Part shown: positions 10,233 to 19,018 of the stretch, piece after piece
Numbering within the stretch: position 1 is the stretch's first letter
Layout: each line of letters begins with the position of its first letter
IMG/VR virus record: IMGVR_UViG_3300029787_005266
Coordinates: 27,043-91,042 of that record
Origin: a virus
Length of the DNA: 64,000 bases
Strand: one strand, 5' to 3'
Translations under genes and position numbers: made by a program
The notes under the pieces: generated by a model
Databases searched by the model: none
Told to the model about the DNA's origin: nothing
The model's input: the letters and a program-made list of their open reading frames with translations, nothing else

Positions 10233-10240
10233 TTAAATAC
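10233..10240 (+). promoter_or_regulatory. Late-type box five bases from fibre start
   Basis: TTAAATAC followed by ATTAT and the ATG of the 714-residue fibre. Same box and spacing as at 7740, with no ribosome site. Confidence 0.5.
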
Positions 10241-10245
10241 ATTAT

Positions 10246-12390
10246 ATGGCATACACAATTAACAAGACTGATGGTACTATTATTGCACAAGTAGAAGATG
10301 GAGTATTGAACACTGATACCTCATTGCAACTGATTGGCAGAAATTATCAATCATACGGTGAGCCATTCAACGAAAATCTTGTAAAATTATTAGAAAATTC
10401 AGCAGGTACTTCAGCACCAAGTAATCCTATTAGAGGAGAATTATGGTATGATGTTACTAATTTACAACTTAAAGTTTATGATGGAAACAATTTTGTTGCC
10501 ATAGGTGCAACACGCAATTCAGCCACTGCTCCAACTAATGGTGTAAGAACAGGAGATTTATGGAATCATATCACTAATGATCAGTTGTACTTGTATGATG
10601 GCACCAACTGGGATCTGATTGGACCAATTTACAAAGCAGGTGATGGCAAGTCAGGATGGTTAGTGGATGAAGAAAATTTATCAGGAGGTGGCACAGCAAA
10701 TGTTGTAGGTCTATATCAAGATGGCACACGAGTAGGAATATTATCAGCAACTGAAAGAACATTGGCATCAACACCAACAGGATTCGATTCTGCTACAATT
10801 AAAAAAGGATTAACATTTTACACTGACACAGATTCAACAACATTCAGATTGAATGGCACAGCTCAGAATGCATTAGAACTTGGTGGCACACCGGCCGCAA
10901 ATTATATTAACACTACAGACAATTCAACCATGAGTGGTACACTGTCAATTACAAATTCTCAAGGACTATCATTTGGACCATCAAGTGAAGGTCAATTGTT
11001 TATAGATTCAAACAATGTCATACTACAGAATAATAATTTTGATTCTATATTCTTTAGAATCAATCAATCATCAGTATTAGTAAATGCTGTAGAAATTACA
11101 AATGCCGCAGATTTAAGAGTGTATGGAAACTTACAAGTGGATGGTAACTTAGTGACCACTGGATCATCATCGTCGTTTGCTGATTCTAAATTAGTAGTAA
11201 ATGACCAATCACCTAGAGCATCTAACCAAAATGCTGGACTTGATATAGAAGGCGGCAGTGCAGGCACAGATGTCACATTACTTGTCACAGGTTCAGATGG
11301 TGGATACTTGGAGTCATCATCAGGTTTATCTGTTGCAACAGGCAAAGCATTCAGTGTAAACGGAACATCTGTTTTGAATGCCACAACTTTAGGATCAGCT
11401 GTAGTATCATCGTCTTTGACACAAGTTGGAGATTTATCAGTAGGAAACATAGTGAATGGATTTGGACCAATCAACAACAAAGGTAATGATGTACAAACCA
11501 CAGGTGTAACAAGTAACAGTGACATTATTGTTGAAGCCAGTTCATCAGATTCAACAGTCAAATGCACAATCACAGCAGTGAATGGAAATATTTTATCCCA
11601 AGGCACAGTGACAGGAACTAACGGAGTGATAGGTGGGAATACAACAATTAGTGGAAACGCAATAATAAATTCAAGTGGCGGAATAGACTTTGACGATGAA
11701 AATTTATCAACTTCTGGAACTATTACTGGAGCATCATTTACAGGAACTACTGTTGATACTTCAATATTAAAAAGTACAGACTCTACATTAATCACAGTTC
11801 AAGATGGCATGAGTATAGAAGGCGACCTTGTAGTGGAATCAATAAGTTCAGATGATTCAACATTTATTACAATCAACAGTGGAATTGAATTAGGTGGGCC
11901 GATCAGAGCAAACGATTCAGGCGCTGTGCAAATTGATGAAGGATTAAGAGTCTCGGGAGCATTGACAGTTTTAGACAATATAACGATTGCAGGAACAACA
12001 ACAGTAAGTCAAGTTTTAGATGAAGATGATTTTTCATCCGATGCCAATGATGCATTGGCCACACAACAATCGATAAAGGCATATGTGGCAACACAGATTG
12101 CGGCAATTTCAACAGATTTATTTTTCTCTTTGAATACAACAGGATTATCAAACACAGACATAGCATCACTTTTGGACACATTGGCTCCATCAGCGGCAAC
12201 AGGCACTAAAGCAAGAATAGCTGGTGTAAGTATCACTGCTTCTTCATCTTCATCATCCAACTATGTAGCGGCAATTGGTGATTCAAGAAATTCAGTATCA
12301 ACGTCCACAAGCACTACACTGAACCACACAAGAAATAATGACTTACTATTCACACGTGGTGGCTCCAACTGGGCATACACTTCAGGTTAA
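10246..12390 (+). CDS. Long tail-fibre-like protein with MAYTINKTDGT anchor domain
   Basis: 714 residues and the largest of the three MAYTINKTDGT proteins. The ~85-residue N-terminal anchor is followed by a second GDLWNHITNDQLYLYDG-type copy of the same WYD/LYDG unit, so the head domain is duplicated. The body is Ser/Thr/Asn-rich with ISSDDSTFITINSG-like repeats and a predicted coiled stretch near ALATQQSIKAYV, a segment also present in the fibre at 7.75 kb. The tail is Ser-rich (ITASSSSSSNYV). A TTAAATAC late-type box ends five bases before the start. A 2OG oxygenase gene begins four bases after the stop, which may be functionally linked. Confidence 0.8.
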   Translation: MAYTINKTDGTIIAQVEDGVLNTDTSLQLIGRNYQSYGEPFNENLVKLLENSAGTSAPSNPIRGELWYDVTNLQLKVYDGNNFVAIGATRNSATAPTNGVRTGDLWNHITNDQLYLYDGTNWDLIGPIYKAGDGKSGWLVDEENLSGGGTANVVGLYQDGTRVGILSATERTLASTPTGFDSATIKKGLTFYTDTDSTTFRLNGTAQNALELGGTPAANYINTTDNSTMSGTLSITNSQGLSFGPSSEGQLFIDSNNVILQNNNFDSIFFRINQSSVLVNAVEITNAADLRVYGNLQVDGNLVTTGSSSSFADSKLVVNDQSPRASNQNAGLDIEGGSAGTDVTLLVTGSDGGYLESSSGLSVATGKAFSVNGTSVLNATTLGSAVVSSSLTQVGDLSVGNIVNGFGPINNKGNDVQTTGVTSNSDIIVEASSSDSTVKCTITAVNGNILSQGTVTGTNGVIGGNTTISGNAIINSSGGIDFDDENLSTSGTITGASFTGTTVDTSILKSTDSTLITVQDGMSIEGDLVVESISSDDSTFITINSGIELGGPIRANDSGAVQIDEGLRVSGALTVLDNITIAGTTTVSQVLDEDDFSSDANDALATQQSIKAYVATQIAAISTDLFFSLNTTGLSNTDIASLLDTLAPSAATGTKARIAGVSITASSSSSSNYVAAIGDSRNSVSTSTSTTLNHTRNNDLLFTRGGSNWAYTSG

Positions 12391-12393
12391 CAA

Positions 12394-12888
12394 ATGCCTA
12401 TTCAGGCTCCTACACTTATTGAAAATTATTTAGGTAATGCTGAACATATCCTTGATCATGCAATACAGCATGGAGATTTTACAAGGCGTGAAAAAGGCAA
12501 ACGCAAATATCATCAGGCAAAACCTGGTGGTCCAATCAGCAAATTTTCTTCTTGGTTTATTCATGTGCATGATTCATTTGCTGATGTAATATTTGAAACA
12601 ATCCCACATGATCGCAAACATTGTACACAATTGGTATTGAACAAATATGATCCTGGAGATTATCTAGTAAAACACTGTGACGCACAAGGTTTATATTGGA
12701 AGTTTAAATTAGTGTATTTGACTGCTGGAGAACCACATTTTTGTTGGTATGATGAGCATGATAATCAACATTTCATACAGGAAAAAGTAGGCAGTATGCT
12801 GGATATGGATATTGGACTGTATCATGAAGTTACAATGATTGGTGATCATGAGCCAACAAAGTATAGCCTCTGTCTTTTATACGAATAA
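12394..12888 (+). CDS. 2OG-Fe(II) oxygenase-like protein next to fibre genes
   Basis: 164 residues, the size of a minimal prolyl-hydroxylase-like double-stranded beta helix. Candidate iron ligands are His94 and Asp96 (YLVKHCDAQGLYWKFKLVYL) and His144 (LYHEVTMI). The position that usually holds the 2-oxoglutarate-binding Arg is Lys156 (PTKYSLCLLYE), so cosubstrate binding may be altered. Members of this superfamily hydroxylate protein side chains, sugars or nucleic acid bases. The location between two fibre genes, four bases after one of them, suggests (inference) hydroxylation of a virion or fibre protein. There is no signal peptide, so it should act in the cytoplasm. Confidence 0.7.
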   Translation: MPIQAPTLIENYLGNAEHILDHAIQHGDFTRREKGKRKYHQAKPGGPISKFSSWFIHVHDSFADVIFETIPHDRKHCTQLVLNKYDPGDYLVKHCDAQGLYWKFKLVYLTAGEPHFCWYDEHDNQHFIQEKVGSMLDMDIGLYHEVTMIGDHEPTKYSLCLLYE

Positions 12889-12891
12889 ATA
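12885..12891 (+). promoter_or_regulatory. T4-type late box
   Basis: ATAAATA overlapping the oxygenase stop region, eight bases before the ATG of the acidic gene. Confidence 0.45.
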
Positions 12892-12899
12892 ACAGCACA

Positions 12900-13358
12900 A
12901 TGGCCAAGCAACAAATGACATTAATGTTCAATGCAAAAACAGGCATTCTGTTAGGTGAAAAACCTACAGATAATGACGTATTAGATCTAAGTAAATTCAA
13001 ATTTAAAGATGTTGAAATAGATCCTATACTGGATTTTTATGATGGAGACTATGACACTGGATCAGTCAAAGCCTGTGATGAGAAACCCATGCTGAATGAA
13101 TCAATTGTAAATGCACAAACCACTGAAAATATTGAAACAAAATATCCTTTGCACAAACAATTAAACATAATGATGGACATGTTAGACAAAAGTGATATGC
13201 CTAACACTTCTGAATTTGCAGACATGATGACACATATCAAGGATGTAGTAGAAGCAAGTAAACTTAAAAAGAAGACTTACTTAGAGTCAGATGCTTATCA
13301 TTATGAAACAGAAGAAGAAGCAAAGGAAAAGGCAAAGAAAGCGGTTGATTTCGACTAA
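12900..13358 (+). CDS. Unknown acidic protein in fibre region
   Basis: 152 residues, acidic, with a Lys/Glu-rich helical C terminus (EEEAKEKAKKAVDFD). The central part, around HKQLNIMMDMLDKSDMPN, looks helical and Met-rich. I do not recognise a family. An ATAAATA late-type box ends eight bases before the ATG, which supports a real, late-expressed gene. It stands between the oxygenase and another fibre gene and could be a fibre chaperone or assembly helper; that is only a guess from position and helix content. Confidence 0.55.
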   Translation: MAKQQMTLMFNAKTGILLGEKPTDNDVLDLSKFKFKDVEIDPILDFYDGDYDTGSVKACDEKPMLNESIVNAQTTENIETKYPLHKQLNIMMDMLDKSDMPNTSEFADMMTHIKDVVEASKLKKKTYLESDAYHYETEEEAKEKAKKAVDFD

Positions 13359-13368
13359 AAATCGAATG

Positions 13369-13376
13369 TATAAATA
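13369..13376 (+). promoter_or_regulatory. Consensus T4 late promoter TATAAATA
   Basis: An exact TATAAATA ten bases before the ATG of the third MAYTINKTDGT fibre. The best late box of the window; use requires the gp45 clamp and phage late sigma factors. Confidence 0.65.
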
Positions 13377-13386
13377 TTAATAGATC

Positions 13387-14934
13387 ATGGCATATACAAT
13401 TAATAAAACAGACGGATCAGTACTAGCTACAATAGCAGATGGTACTTTAGATACCTCAACCAGTTTACAACTCATAGGAAAAAACTATGCAGGTTACGGT
13501 GAAATCCTAAATGAAAATACAGTAAAGTTATTAGAAAATTTTGCAAACTCATCGGCACCAACAAATCCTTTAACTGGACAAATGTATTACAACACTGCCA
13601 CAGCACAGGTTGAAGTTTATAATGGAACAGCGTTCAAGGCAGTATCAGGAGCAATTATTTCTTCCACATCACCTACAACAGGATCACAAGGTGACTTATG
13701 GTATGATTCAGTCAACGGACAAGTTTATGTGTATTCAGGCACTGCTTGGGTATTGGTTGGACCACAAGCAACAGCAGGATCAGGAACATCAGGAGCCATT
13801 GTTAAATCAATTACTGATACTACTGGTACCGACAGAATTGTTACACAATTGGTTGTATCAGATTCAATTGTTGCAATGGCATCATCTGTTGAATTTACAC
13901 CACAGATTGCTGTATCAGGATATGCTACAATTAAAAAAGGACTTACATTAGGAACACAAATTACAAGCAACAAGTTCCAAGGCACAGCAACTGACTCAGA
14001 TGCATTAGGTGGAGTTGTTGCCGCAAACTATTTTAGATCAGATGCTTCAGACACAACCACAGGCACAGTAACTATAGCTTCTGACTCACCTTTGATTATA
14101 GGGGCAGATGGAGATTTAACAGTAACACAATCTGGATCAAACACAACTTTCAAAAATGTTACCACAGATGGAAATATTATTTTCAATGTAAATGATGGCG
14201 GAGTCGACACAGCAGTATTGACACTGACTGGATCAGATGCATCAGCAACAGTAACCAACTTAACTATTTCAGGCGATTTGACTGTGAGTGGCACAACAAC
14301 CACATTGAATACAACAAACATGGTGGTTGAAGATCCACTAATGATACTAAACAAAAACGCGGCATCAATCAGTGATAGAGATATTGGTCTTGTGTTTGAT
14401 AGAGGTATTAACCAAAATGTTGCCTTTATTTGGGATGAGTCTGCAGATGAATTTGCACTTGTAACAACAAATGAAGACGGTACAACAGCAGGTGCTGTTA
14501 GTATTGTTGGCTATGCCACTTTACATGCAACATCCACTGCCGCACAATATTCTGACCTTGCTGAGCGTTATGAAGCAGACTCAGTAATGGAGCCAGGAGA
14601 TGTTGTAAAAATTGGCGGTGAAAAAGAAATTACAAAAACAGTATCAGCAAATGATACAGATGTGTTTGGTGTTATATCAACTGATCCAGCATACAAAATG
14701 AATGAGGATGCTGGTAACAACGACACACATCCACACGTTGCACTTACAGGTCGTGTACCATGTAAAGTAATAGGTGCTGTAACAAAAGGTGAAAGATTAG
14801 TTTCGTCGGATACAACAGGGGTTGCAATAGTGGCAACTGGTGATTATAATATGCAAAGTGTAATTGGACGTGCTTTAGAAACAAGCACTGATGATGGTGT
14901 TAAAACAATAGAAGTTGTGGTAGGTAAAAATTAA
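13387..14934 (+). CDS. Tail-fibre-like protein with MAYTINKTDGT anchor and G2-like C-terminal domain
   Basis: 515 residues. The N-terminal anchor matches the fibres at 7.75 and 10.2 kb, again with a duplicated GDLWYDSVNGQVYVYSG unit. The middle carries VSGDLTVSGTTTTLNTTNMV, a near match to a segment in the minus-strand fibre. The C-terminal ~130 residues (AQYSDLAERYEADSVMEPGD through GRVPCKVIGAVTKGERLVSS) are the same domain that ends that fibre and resemble self-cleaving peptidase-G2-type ends. The exact T4 late consensus TATAAATA lies ten bases upstream of the start. The stop overlaps the next ATG. This modular sharing suggests domain shuffling between fibres. Confidence 0.8.
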   Translation: MAYTINKTDGSVLATIADGTLDTSTSLQLIGKNYAGYGEILNENTVKLLENFANSSAPTNPLTGQMYYNTATAQVEVYNGTAFKAVSGAIISSTSPTTGSQGDLWYDSVNGQVYVYSGTAWVLVGPQATAGSGTSGAIVKSITDTTGTDRIVTQLVVSDSIVAMASSVEFTPQIAVSGYATIKKGLTLGTQITSNKFQGTATDSDALGGVVAANYFRSDASDTTTGTVTIASDSPLIIGADGDLTVTQSGSNTTFKNVTTDGNIIFNVNDGGVDTAVLTLTGSDASATVTNLTISGDLTVSGTTTTLNTTNMVVEDPLMILNKNAASISDRDIGLVFDRGINQNVAFIWDESADEFALVTTNEDGTTAGAVSIVGYATLHATSTAAQYSDLAERYEADSVMEPGDVVKIGGEKEITKTVSANDTDVFGVISTDPAYKMNEDAGNNDTHPHVALTGRVPCKVIGAVTKGERLVSSDTTGVAIVATGDYNMQSVIGRALETSTDDGVKTIEVVVGKN

Positions 14935-15926
14935 TGGGTTATACAGCTGGTGATACTATACTAGATAATGAGTACAATGATTTTGCCAATGATGCAAGTA
15001 ATAACATTAACGCAATTTGGGGTGCCAGTACTGGCAACAAAGGATACGGCCAAACAAACACTATATCGGCTGTTAGTGCCGGCAATGCCATTACAGCGGC
15101 ACAATGGAACACTCTACAAGACAGATTAAAATCAATTGCAGATCACCAAGGTACAACTATTAACAATGCGGCTGGATCACTTTCAGGTGGAGATACAGTT
15201 GAAATTTTAGCCAATTTTGGTGCTGATATAACCACAGTCACAAACGCAAGATACACAGTGGCAGGAGCCAATGTTACAGCATCATCCAACCCTAACTCAA
15301 TTAACAGATCATACACAGGAGATTGGACTACAAACACTATACATGAATGCAAATTTACTTTTGCATCATCTGATGCGGCAAGATACTTTTTCAATGCAGG
15401 TGGATCAATCACTCATGTATGGAATTTGTCTGGAAGTACAACATCAGACAAGTCCTCTGAGTGGGTAGACTTATTCAACACTAAAGCGGCCACATTCACT
15501 TTGGCGGGCGCCACTGATGGATTGAGTGGATCAGGATCACAGAATACAAATGCTAACGATGGATTTTGGAATACAAACTTGACCAATGGTGGATCCTATG
15601 TGGTAATTCAAAAAATGTTTGCTGACTCATCACCATACACATCAAACTATGTGCAATGGGAAGTAAAAATATCAGGCACATCAGGATCACTAGGCGGTAA
15701 AGGCGAAGTGGTTACAATCAAAGCCACAGCTAAAGACGATGCGGCTGATTCAAGTGATGAAGGACAAGGACCACAGGATGCCGCTGATGCGGCTCAAACA
15801 GCACTTGATGTTGTGGACGGCACACTGACATCATCATGGACATTTAATAAACCAAATACTAACCAATTGAACAACGATGCTATAGGCACAATTACAGCGG
15901 CTGAAGTATCTCAAACTCAAGCATAA
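14934..15926 (+). CDS. Virion-associated protein, unknown role
   Basis: 330 residues. It begins MGYTAGDTILDNEYNDFAN and is rich in Asn, Thr, Ser, Gly and Ala. A beta-type pattern predominates, with a run at its centre (CKFTFASSDAARYFFNAGG) typical of phage structural proteins in marine T4-like genomes. There is no catalytic motif. Its ATG overlaps the stop of the fibre gene before it (TAATG), so the two are translated together. This is the last gene of the structural block; a sigma70-type promoter follows and the enzyme cluster begins. It may be a fibre or neck decoration protein. Confidence 0.65.
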   Translation: MGYTAGDTILDNEYNDFANDASNNINAIWGASTGNKGYGQTNTISAVSAGNAITAAQWNTLQDRLKSIADHQGTTINNAAGSLSGGDTVEILANFGADITTVTNARYTVAGANVTASSNPNSINRSYTGDWTTNTIHECKFTFASSDAARYFFNAGGSITHVWNLSGSTTSDKSSEWVDLFNTKAATFTLAGATDGLSGSGSQNTNANDGFWNTNLTNGGSYVVIQKMFADSSPYTSNYVQWEVKISGTSGSLGGKGEVVTIKATAKDDAADSSDEGQGPQDAADAAQTALDVVDGTLTSSWTFNKPNTNQLNNDAIGTITAAEVSQTQA

Positions 15927-15944
15927 TCACATTTATAATTCTTA

Positions 15945-15973
15945 TTGATTTTTTGGCATAAACTTATTATAAT
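15945..15973 (+). promoter_or_regulatory. Sigma70-type promoter with near-leaderless start
   Basis: TTGATT (15945-15950), a 17-base spacer and a perfect TATAAT (15968-15973). Only five bases separate the -10 box from the ATG of the next gene, so transcription should begin at or next to the start codon. It opens the 16-32 kb modification cluster. An 18-base perfect palindrome overlaps the -10. Confidence 0.65.
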
Positions 15974-15978
15974 AAGTT
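15961..15978. repeat. Perfect 18-bp palindrome over a -10 box (operator candidate)
   Basis: AACTTATTATAATAAGTT is fully self-complementary, contains the TATAAT box and ends on the base before the start codon. It could be bound by a dimeric repressor, or form a hairpin at the mRNA start. An AT-rich palindrome of this length could also be chance around a promoter. Confidence 0.45.
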
Positions 15979-16260
15979 ATGAGTTCGAAACAAAGATTTG
16001 CACTAAAACGTGATCTCTTATTGTTACAGCAACGAGTCAAATCACAAGAGGTGTTTGTGTATAATGGTTGCATGTTCAGGGCCGATGCCGTGACAGTGGC
16101 CTATGCACAGACAGTGAAAGATGATGCAGTTATCATAGATATAAATCAAACACCTTGCAGAATTGAAAACGCAGACGATTTTCGACGTACTCTACAACTT
16201 AAACACAACGAAATATTAAATGAGTATGAAAAAGAGTATCAAGAAATCACATTACGATAA
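15979..16260 (+). CDS. Small unknown protein, first gene of modification cluster
   Basis: 93 residues, mixed charge, with a central beta-rich part (QEVFVYNGCMFRADAVTVAYAQ) and a C-terminal helix (NEILNEYEKEYQEITLR). I do not recognise a family. The ATG is five bases after a TATAAT box and no Shine-Dalgarno is present, so the message is probably leaderless. The last 35-41 bases overlap the start of the following glycosyltransferase-like gene, which would couple their translation. Confidence 0.55.
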   Translation: MSSKQRFALKRDLLLLQQRVKSQEVFVYNGCMFRADAVTVAYAQTVKDDAVIIDINQTPCRIENADDFRRTLQLKHNEILNEYEKEYQEITLR

Positions 16261-17008
16261 AGGCATATTGCTTTTCAGTTTTGACACACCTGAATTACAG
16301 TATTCAAAAATCACTAAAAAATGTATTGAACTGTTAAGAATATATTGTCCTGAGATTCCTGTAGTTGTTGTAGGCGACCAAATTATTAAATCTGCAGATT
16401 GGACTATACTGGCAGATGATCCTACTGCTAATGTGCATAATATCCGCGGTCCAAAACCATGGAAAAACTTAGCACGAGTTGATGCCTATGAACTATCACC
16501 TTTTGATACTACGATAATAATTGATTCTGATTATCTTGTGTATGACAACAATTTACTGAAGTTGTTTGAATCAGATCAACCAGTGTTGGCACACACCACG
16601 TGGTGTGATATAAATTATGCAGAAGTATCCAGACTACCAATGGGCAATTCTATGTTGGACATGATGTGGGCAACTGTGTTGATGTTCAAGAAAGACGACG
16701 CTGTAAGAGAGATGTTTGACACCTGGAGAAACATTTTGAAAAACTATCAATATTATGCACAGATGTTTGGACTGAACAAACGCATGATTAGAAATGACCA
16801 TGCGTTCACTATTGCTATGGCAAACATGCAAGACCATGGCTCTACAGAACACACAGTGATACCATGGGATATTATCACAGCCAATCAAAATTTTGAAGTA
16901 AAAAAGATCACAAATAAAAATATTGTGTTGCAAGATCAACATGGCGAAATAATAGTTGATCAAAGTGTACACATCTTAAACAAAGAAAGTTTATTAAATG
17001 CTATCTGA
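16220..17008 (+). CDS. GT-A-fold glycosyltransferase-like protein
   Basis: 262 residues (ATG codons at 16220 and 16226; neither has a clear ribosome site). An N-terminal beta strand (GILLFSFDTPELQYSK) and an IIIDSDYLVYD segment, with the acidic Asp102-x-Asp104 motif expected to bind metal and nucleotide-sugar, match GT-A glycosyltransferases. A late NDHAFTIAM segment could be the acceptor loop. No membrane anchor. It is a distant paralogue of the next gene (both have an LSPF segment followed by the acidic motif). It probably transfers a sugar within the cluster's glycan or protein-decoration pathway; donor and acceptor are unknown. Confidence 0.65.
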   Translation: MSMKKSIKKSHYDKGILLFSFDTPELQYSKITKKCIELLRIYCPEIPVVVVGDQIIKSADWTILADDPTANVHNIRGPKPWKNLARVDAYELSPFDTTIIIDSDYLVYDNNLLKLFESDQPVLAHTTWCDINYAEVSRLPMGNSMLDMMWATVLMFKKDDAVREMFDTWRNILKNYQYYAQMFGLNKRMIRNDHAFTIAMANMQDHGSTEHTVIPWDIITANQNFEVKKITNKNIVLQDQHGEIIVDQSVHILNKESLLNAI

Positions 17009-17825
17009 CAAAGAACAGTATGGATATCTTACATATGCTTTGAATACTGGTGACACAGATTATGAAAGTATTGCACATCTTTGGGCATTAAGTGTTAAAC
17101 TTACACACAAACATTGTCCATCACTTGCTGTAATTGTAAAAGACAAACAAAAATGTAGAAGTAGTTTACACACTGTATTTGATCATGTAATAGAATTACC
17201 CATCAGAGATGTTGTTAATAATATGCAGTATGAGTGCGATGTGTTAAAGTTATCACCTTTCAAAGAAACAGTCAAATTTGAAGCAGACATGCTGTGTACA
17301 TCCGACATAATGATATGGCAAAAATATTTTAGATTACGTGACTTGTGTTTTACAGGACATGTTTGCAATTTCAAACAACAACAAGCAGATGACTCGAAGT
17401 ATAGGAGATACATTAAAACAAACCTGTTACCTAATGTATATCAAGGATTATATTATGTAAGGACAACAAGACAGACCGACAAGTTTATGAAAACAGCTAA
17501 CAGTGTATTCAATAATTGGGATAAAGAAATTAAAAATTTGAGAATGTTTGACAAATTTGAACCATCTACAGATTTTGCATTCAGCATAGCATTAGACAAA
17601 CTAAACATGAATAATTGTGTCAGTAATGATGTGTATCCGTCTTTTATACATGTAAAACAAGGGATTGTAAAACAAGCAGATTGGGATCAGATAACATGGA
17701 GTTTATTAAAAAATAAGTATTTTACAGTGTGCGGTACACAATTATCATTGCCAATACATTATTTTGACAAGTCATTCTGTACGGAAAAACTAATAAGGGA
17801 GTATGAATATGCCGTTGGAATATAG
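16998..17825 (+). CDS. GT-A-like protein, degenerate DxD motif
   Basis: 275 residues, overlapping the previous gene by eleven bases. The order of strands and the LSPFKETVKFEADMLC segment align with LSPFDTTIIIDSDYLVYD of its neighbour, but the DxD is replaced by Glu95-Ala-Asp97. The enzyme may therefore use a different metal or donor, or be a non-catalytic partner. The C terminus is aromatic and basic. No signal peptide. It is placed here because of this partial paralogy; without a structure prediction the fold is an inference. Confidence 0.5.
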   Translation: MLSDKEQYGYLTYALNTGDTDYESIAHLWALSVKLTHKHCPSLAVIVKDKQKCRSSLHTVFDHVIELPIRDVVNNMQYECDVLKLSPFKETVKFEADMLCTSDIMIWQKYFRLRDLCFTGHVCNFKQQQADDSKYRRYIKTNLLPNVYQGLYYVRTTRQTDKFMKTANSVFNNWDKEIKNLRMFDKFEPSTDFAFSIALDKLNMNNCVSNDVYPSFIHVKQGIVKQADWDQITWSLLKNKYFTVCGTQLSLPIHYFDKSFCTEKLIREYEYAVGI

Positions 17826-18147
17826 AATATATTATCAAGACGAAGAAATTACCACAGTGACAACACAGACTGCAGAAGGTGAATACATTGTGGTTGATTC
17901 AAAAAAATGGCTAGATGTACAAAATAGTCCATCAGCATGGAAAGTAATTGATAAAACACTGGAGAAAAAGATTATAGATCGTACAAATGGAAAAAAGAAA
18001 AAGAAATTTACAGTGAAAGGTCATGACACATTTCCAGGATGGGTAATAAAAAAATATCAACTGTATACAGCCATAGAATATGCTATTGAGGAACCTGAGT
18101 GGTTTGACCCCGAAAAACATGCAGTAGTAGGATATGAAGATGATTGA
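17809..18147 (+). CDS. Small unknown protein in modification cluster
   Basis: 112 residues. Two in-frame ATG codons exist at 17803 and 17809; the AAGGGAG ribosome site lies two bases from the first and eight from the second, so the second is chosen. The sequence has a basic patch (TNGKKKKKFTVKGHD) and an acidic C terminus (EEPEWFDPEKHAVVGYEDD). No family recognised. It overlaps both neighbours and so is translationally coupled to the GT-like genes on either side. A small partner or chaperone of one of them is possible. Confidence 0.55.
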   Translation: MPLEYRIYYQDEEITTVTTQTAEGEYIVVDSKKWLDVQNSPSAWKVIDKTLEKKIIDRTNGKKKKKFTVKGHDTFPGWVIKKYQLYTAIEYAIEEPEWFDPEKHAVVGYEDD

Positions 18148-19018
18148 TGTAGCAGACTTGGATGTAATTTTTTTAAGTTATAACGAACCAAACAAAGAAC
18201 ACAACTGGGCAGATTTACGTTCTAAATGTCCGTGGGCAAAACGTGTGGACGGTGTAGAAGGTTCTGATGCGGCACACAAAGCGGCAGGAGAAGCATCAAG
18301 CACAGAACGTTTTATTTTGATAGACGGAGACAACATTGTAAATCCTGCCCTATTTGATCAACAATTTGATATAGATAGTATGCCATCAGACGCAGTAATA
18401 CGTTATCAAGGATTGAATATTGTGAATGGATTAAAATATGGCAATGGCGGCGTGTCTTCTTGGACTAGGAAGTTTGTCAAAGAAATGAAGACACATGAAA
18501 ACTCACAAGGCGATGATGAAAGTCTAATTGAATTTTGTTTTCACAATCAATATGTTGCAATTCAAGAATGCTATTCTACTACTGTTATGAACAGCACTGA
18601 CAAACAAGCATGGCAGGCTGGATTCAGAGAAGGTGTCAAAATGAGTCTTGATGAAGGCAAACGGGTATCACCGGCAAATTTTGTGAAAAACATATGGCGC
18701 GGAAATTTGAGAAATTTGTGTATTTGGATGAGTGTTGGTGCTGATGTAAAGAATGGTCTATGGGCAATATATGGTGCTTGCCAAGGTTGTCTTTGGACCA
18801 CACTGCAACAGGATTGGGATCATTCTATTACACGTGACTTTACAGAATTAGACAATATATGGGATCAAACTATTGATCAAGGTGACGAAAGCCGAAAAAC
18901 AGCTATTAAGGAGATGCACAATGACTTGAACTATCATTTAGGATTAAATGTTGCACTACTAGATGATGAACAATCCAAGTTTGTTAAATTTATAAATTCA
19001 TGTCCAGCGACTACTTAA
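18140..19018 (+). CDS. GT-A-like protein, paralogue of the C-terminal domain of the 1000-residue repeat protein
   Basis: 292 residues. AGGA lies seven bases before the ATG at 18140, which is preferred over the ATG six bases earlier. The protein starts with DVIFLSYNEP, then AKRVDGVEG and AHKAAGEAS, then an IDGDN acidic motif (Asp62, Asp64). The same order (IIFISYDEP, AKRVHGIKG, YHKAAETS) occurs in the C-terminal ~220 residues of the long repeat protein at 29.7-32.7 kb, and NGLKYGxxG is shared downstream. The acidic motif suggests a GT-A-type glycosyltransferase. It precedes the radical SAM series and overlaps its first gene by 19 bases. Confidence 0.6.
   Translation: MIDVADLDVIFLSYNEPNKEHNWADLRSKCPWAKRVDGVEGSDAAHKAAGEASSTERFILIDGDNIVNPALFDQQFDIDSMPSDAVIRYQGLNIVNGLKYGNGGVSSWTRKFVKEMKTHENSQGDDESLIEFCFHNQYVAIQECYSTTVMNSTDKQAWQAGFREGVKMSLDEGKRVSPANFVKNIWRGNLRNLCIWMSVGADVKNGLWAIYGACQGCLWTTLQQDWDHSITRDFTELDNIWDQTIDQGDESRKTAIKEMHNDLNYHLGLNVALLDDEQSKFVKFINSCPATT

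Noticed and set aside
4772-15926. Diversity-generating retroelement (because of the Mtd-like fibre N terminus)
   Set aside because: No reverse transcriptase, template repeat or C-type lectin variable region is present in the window.
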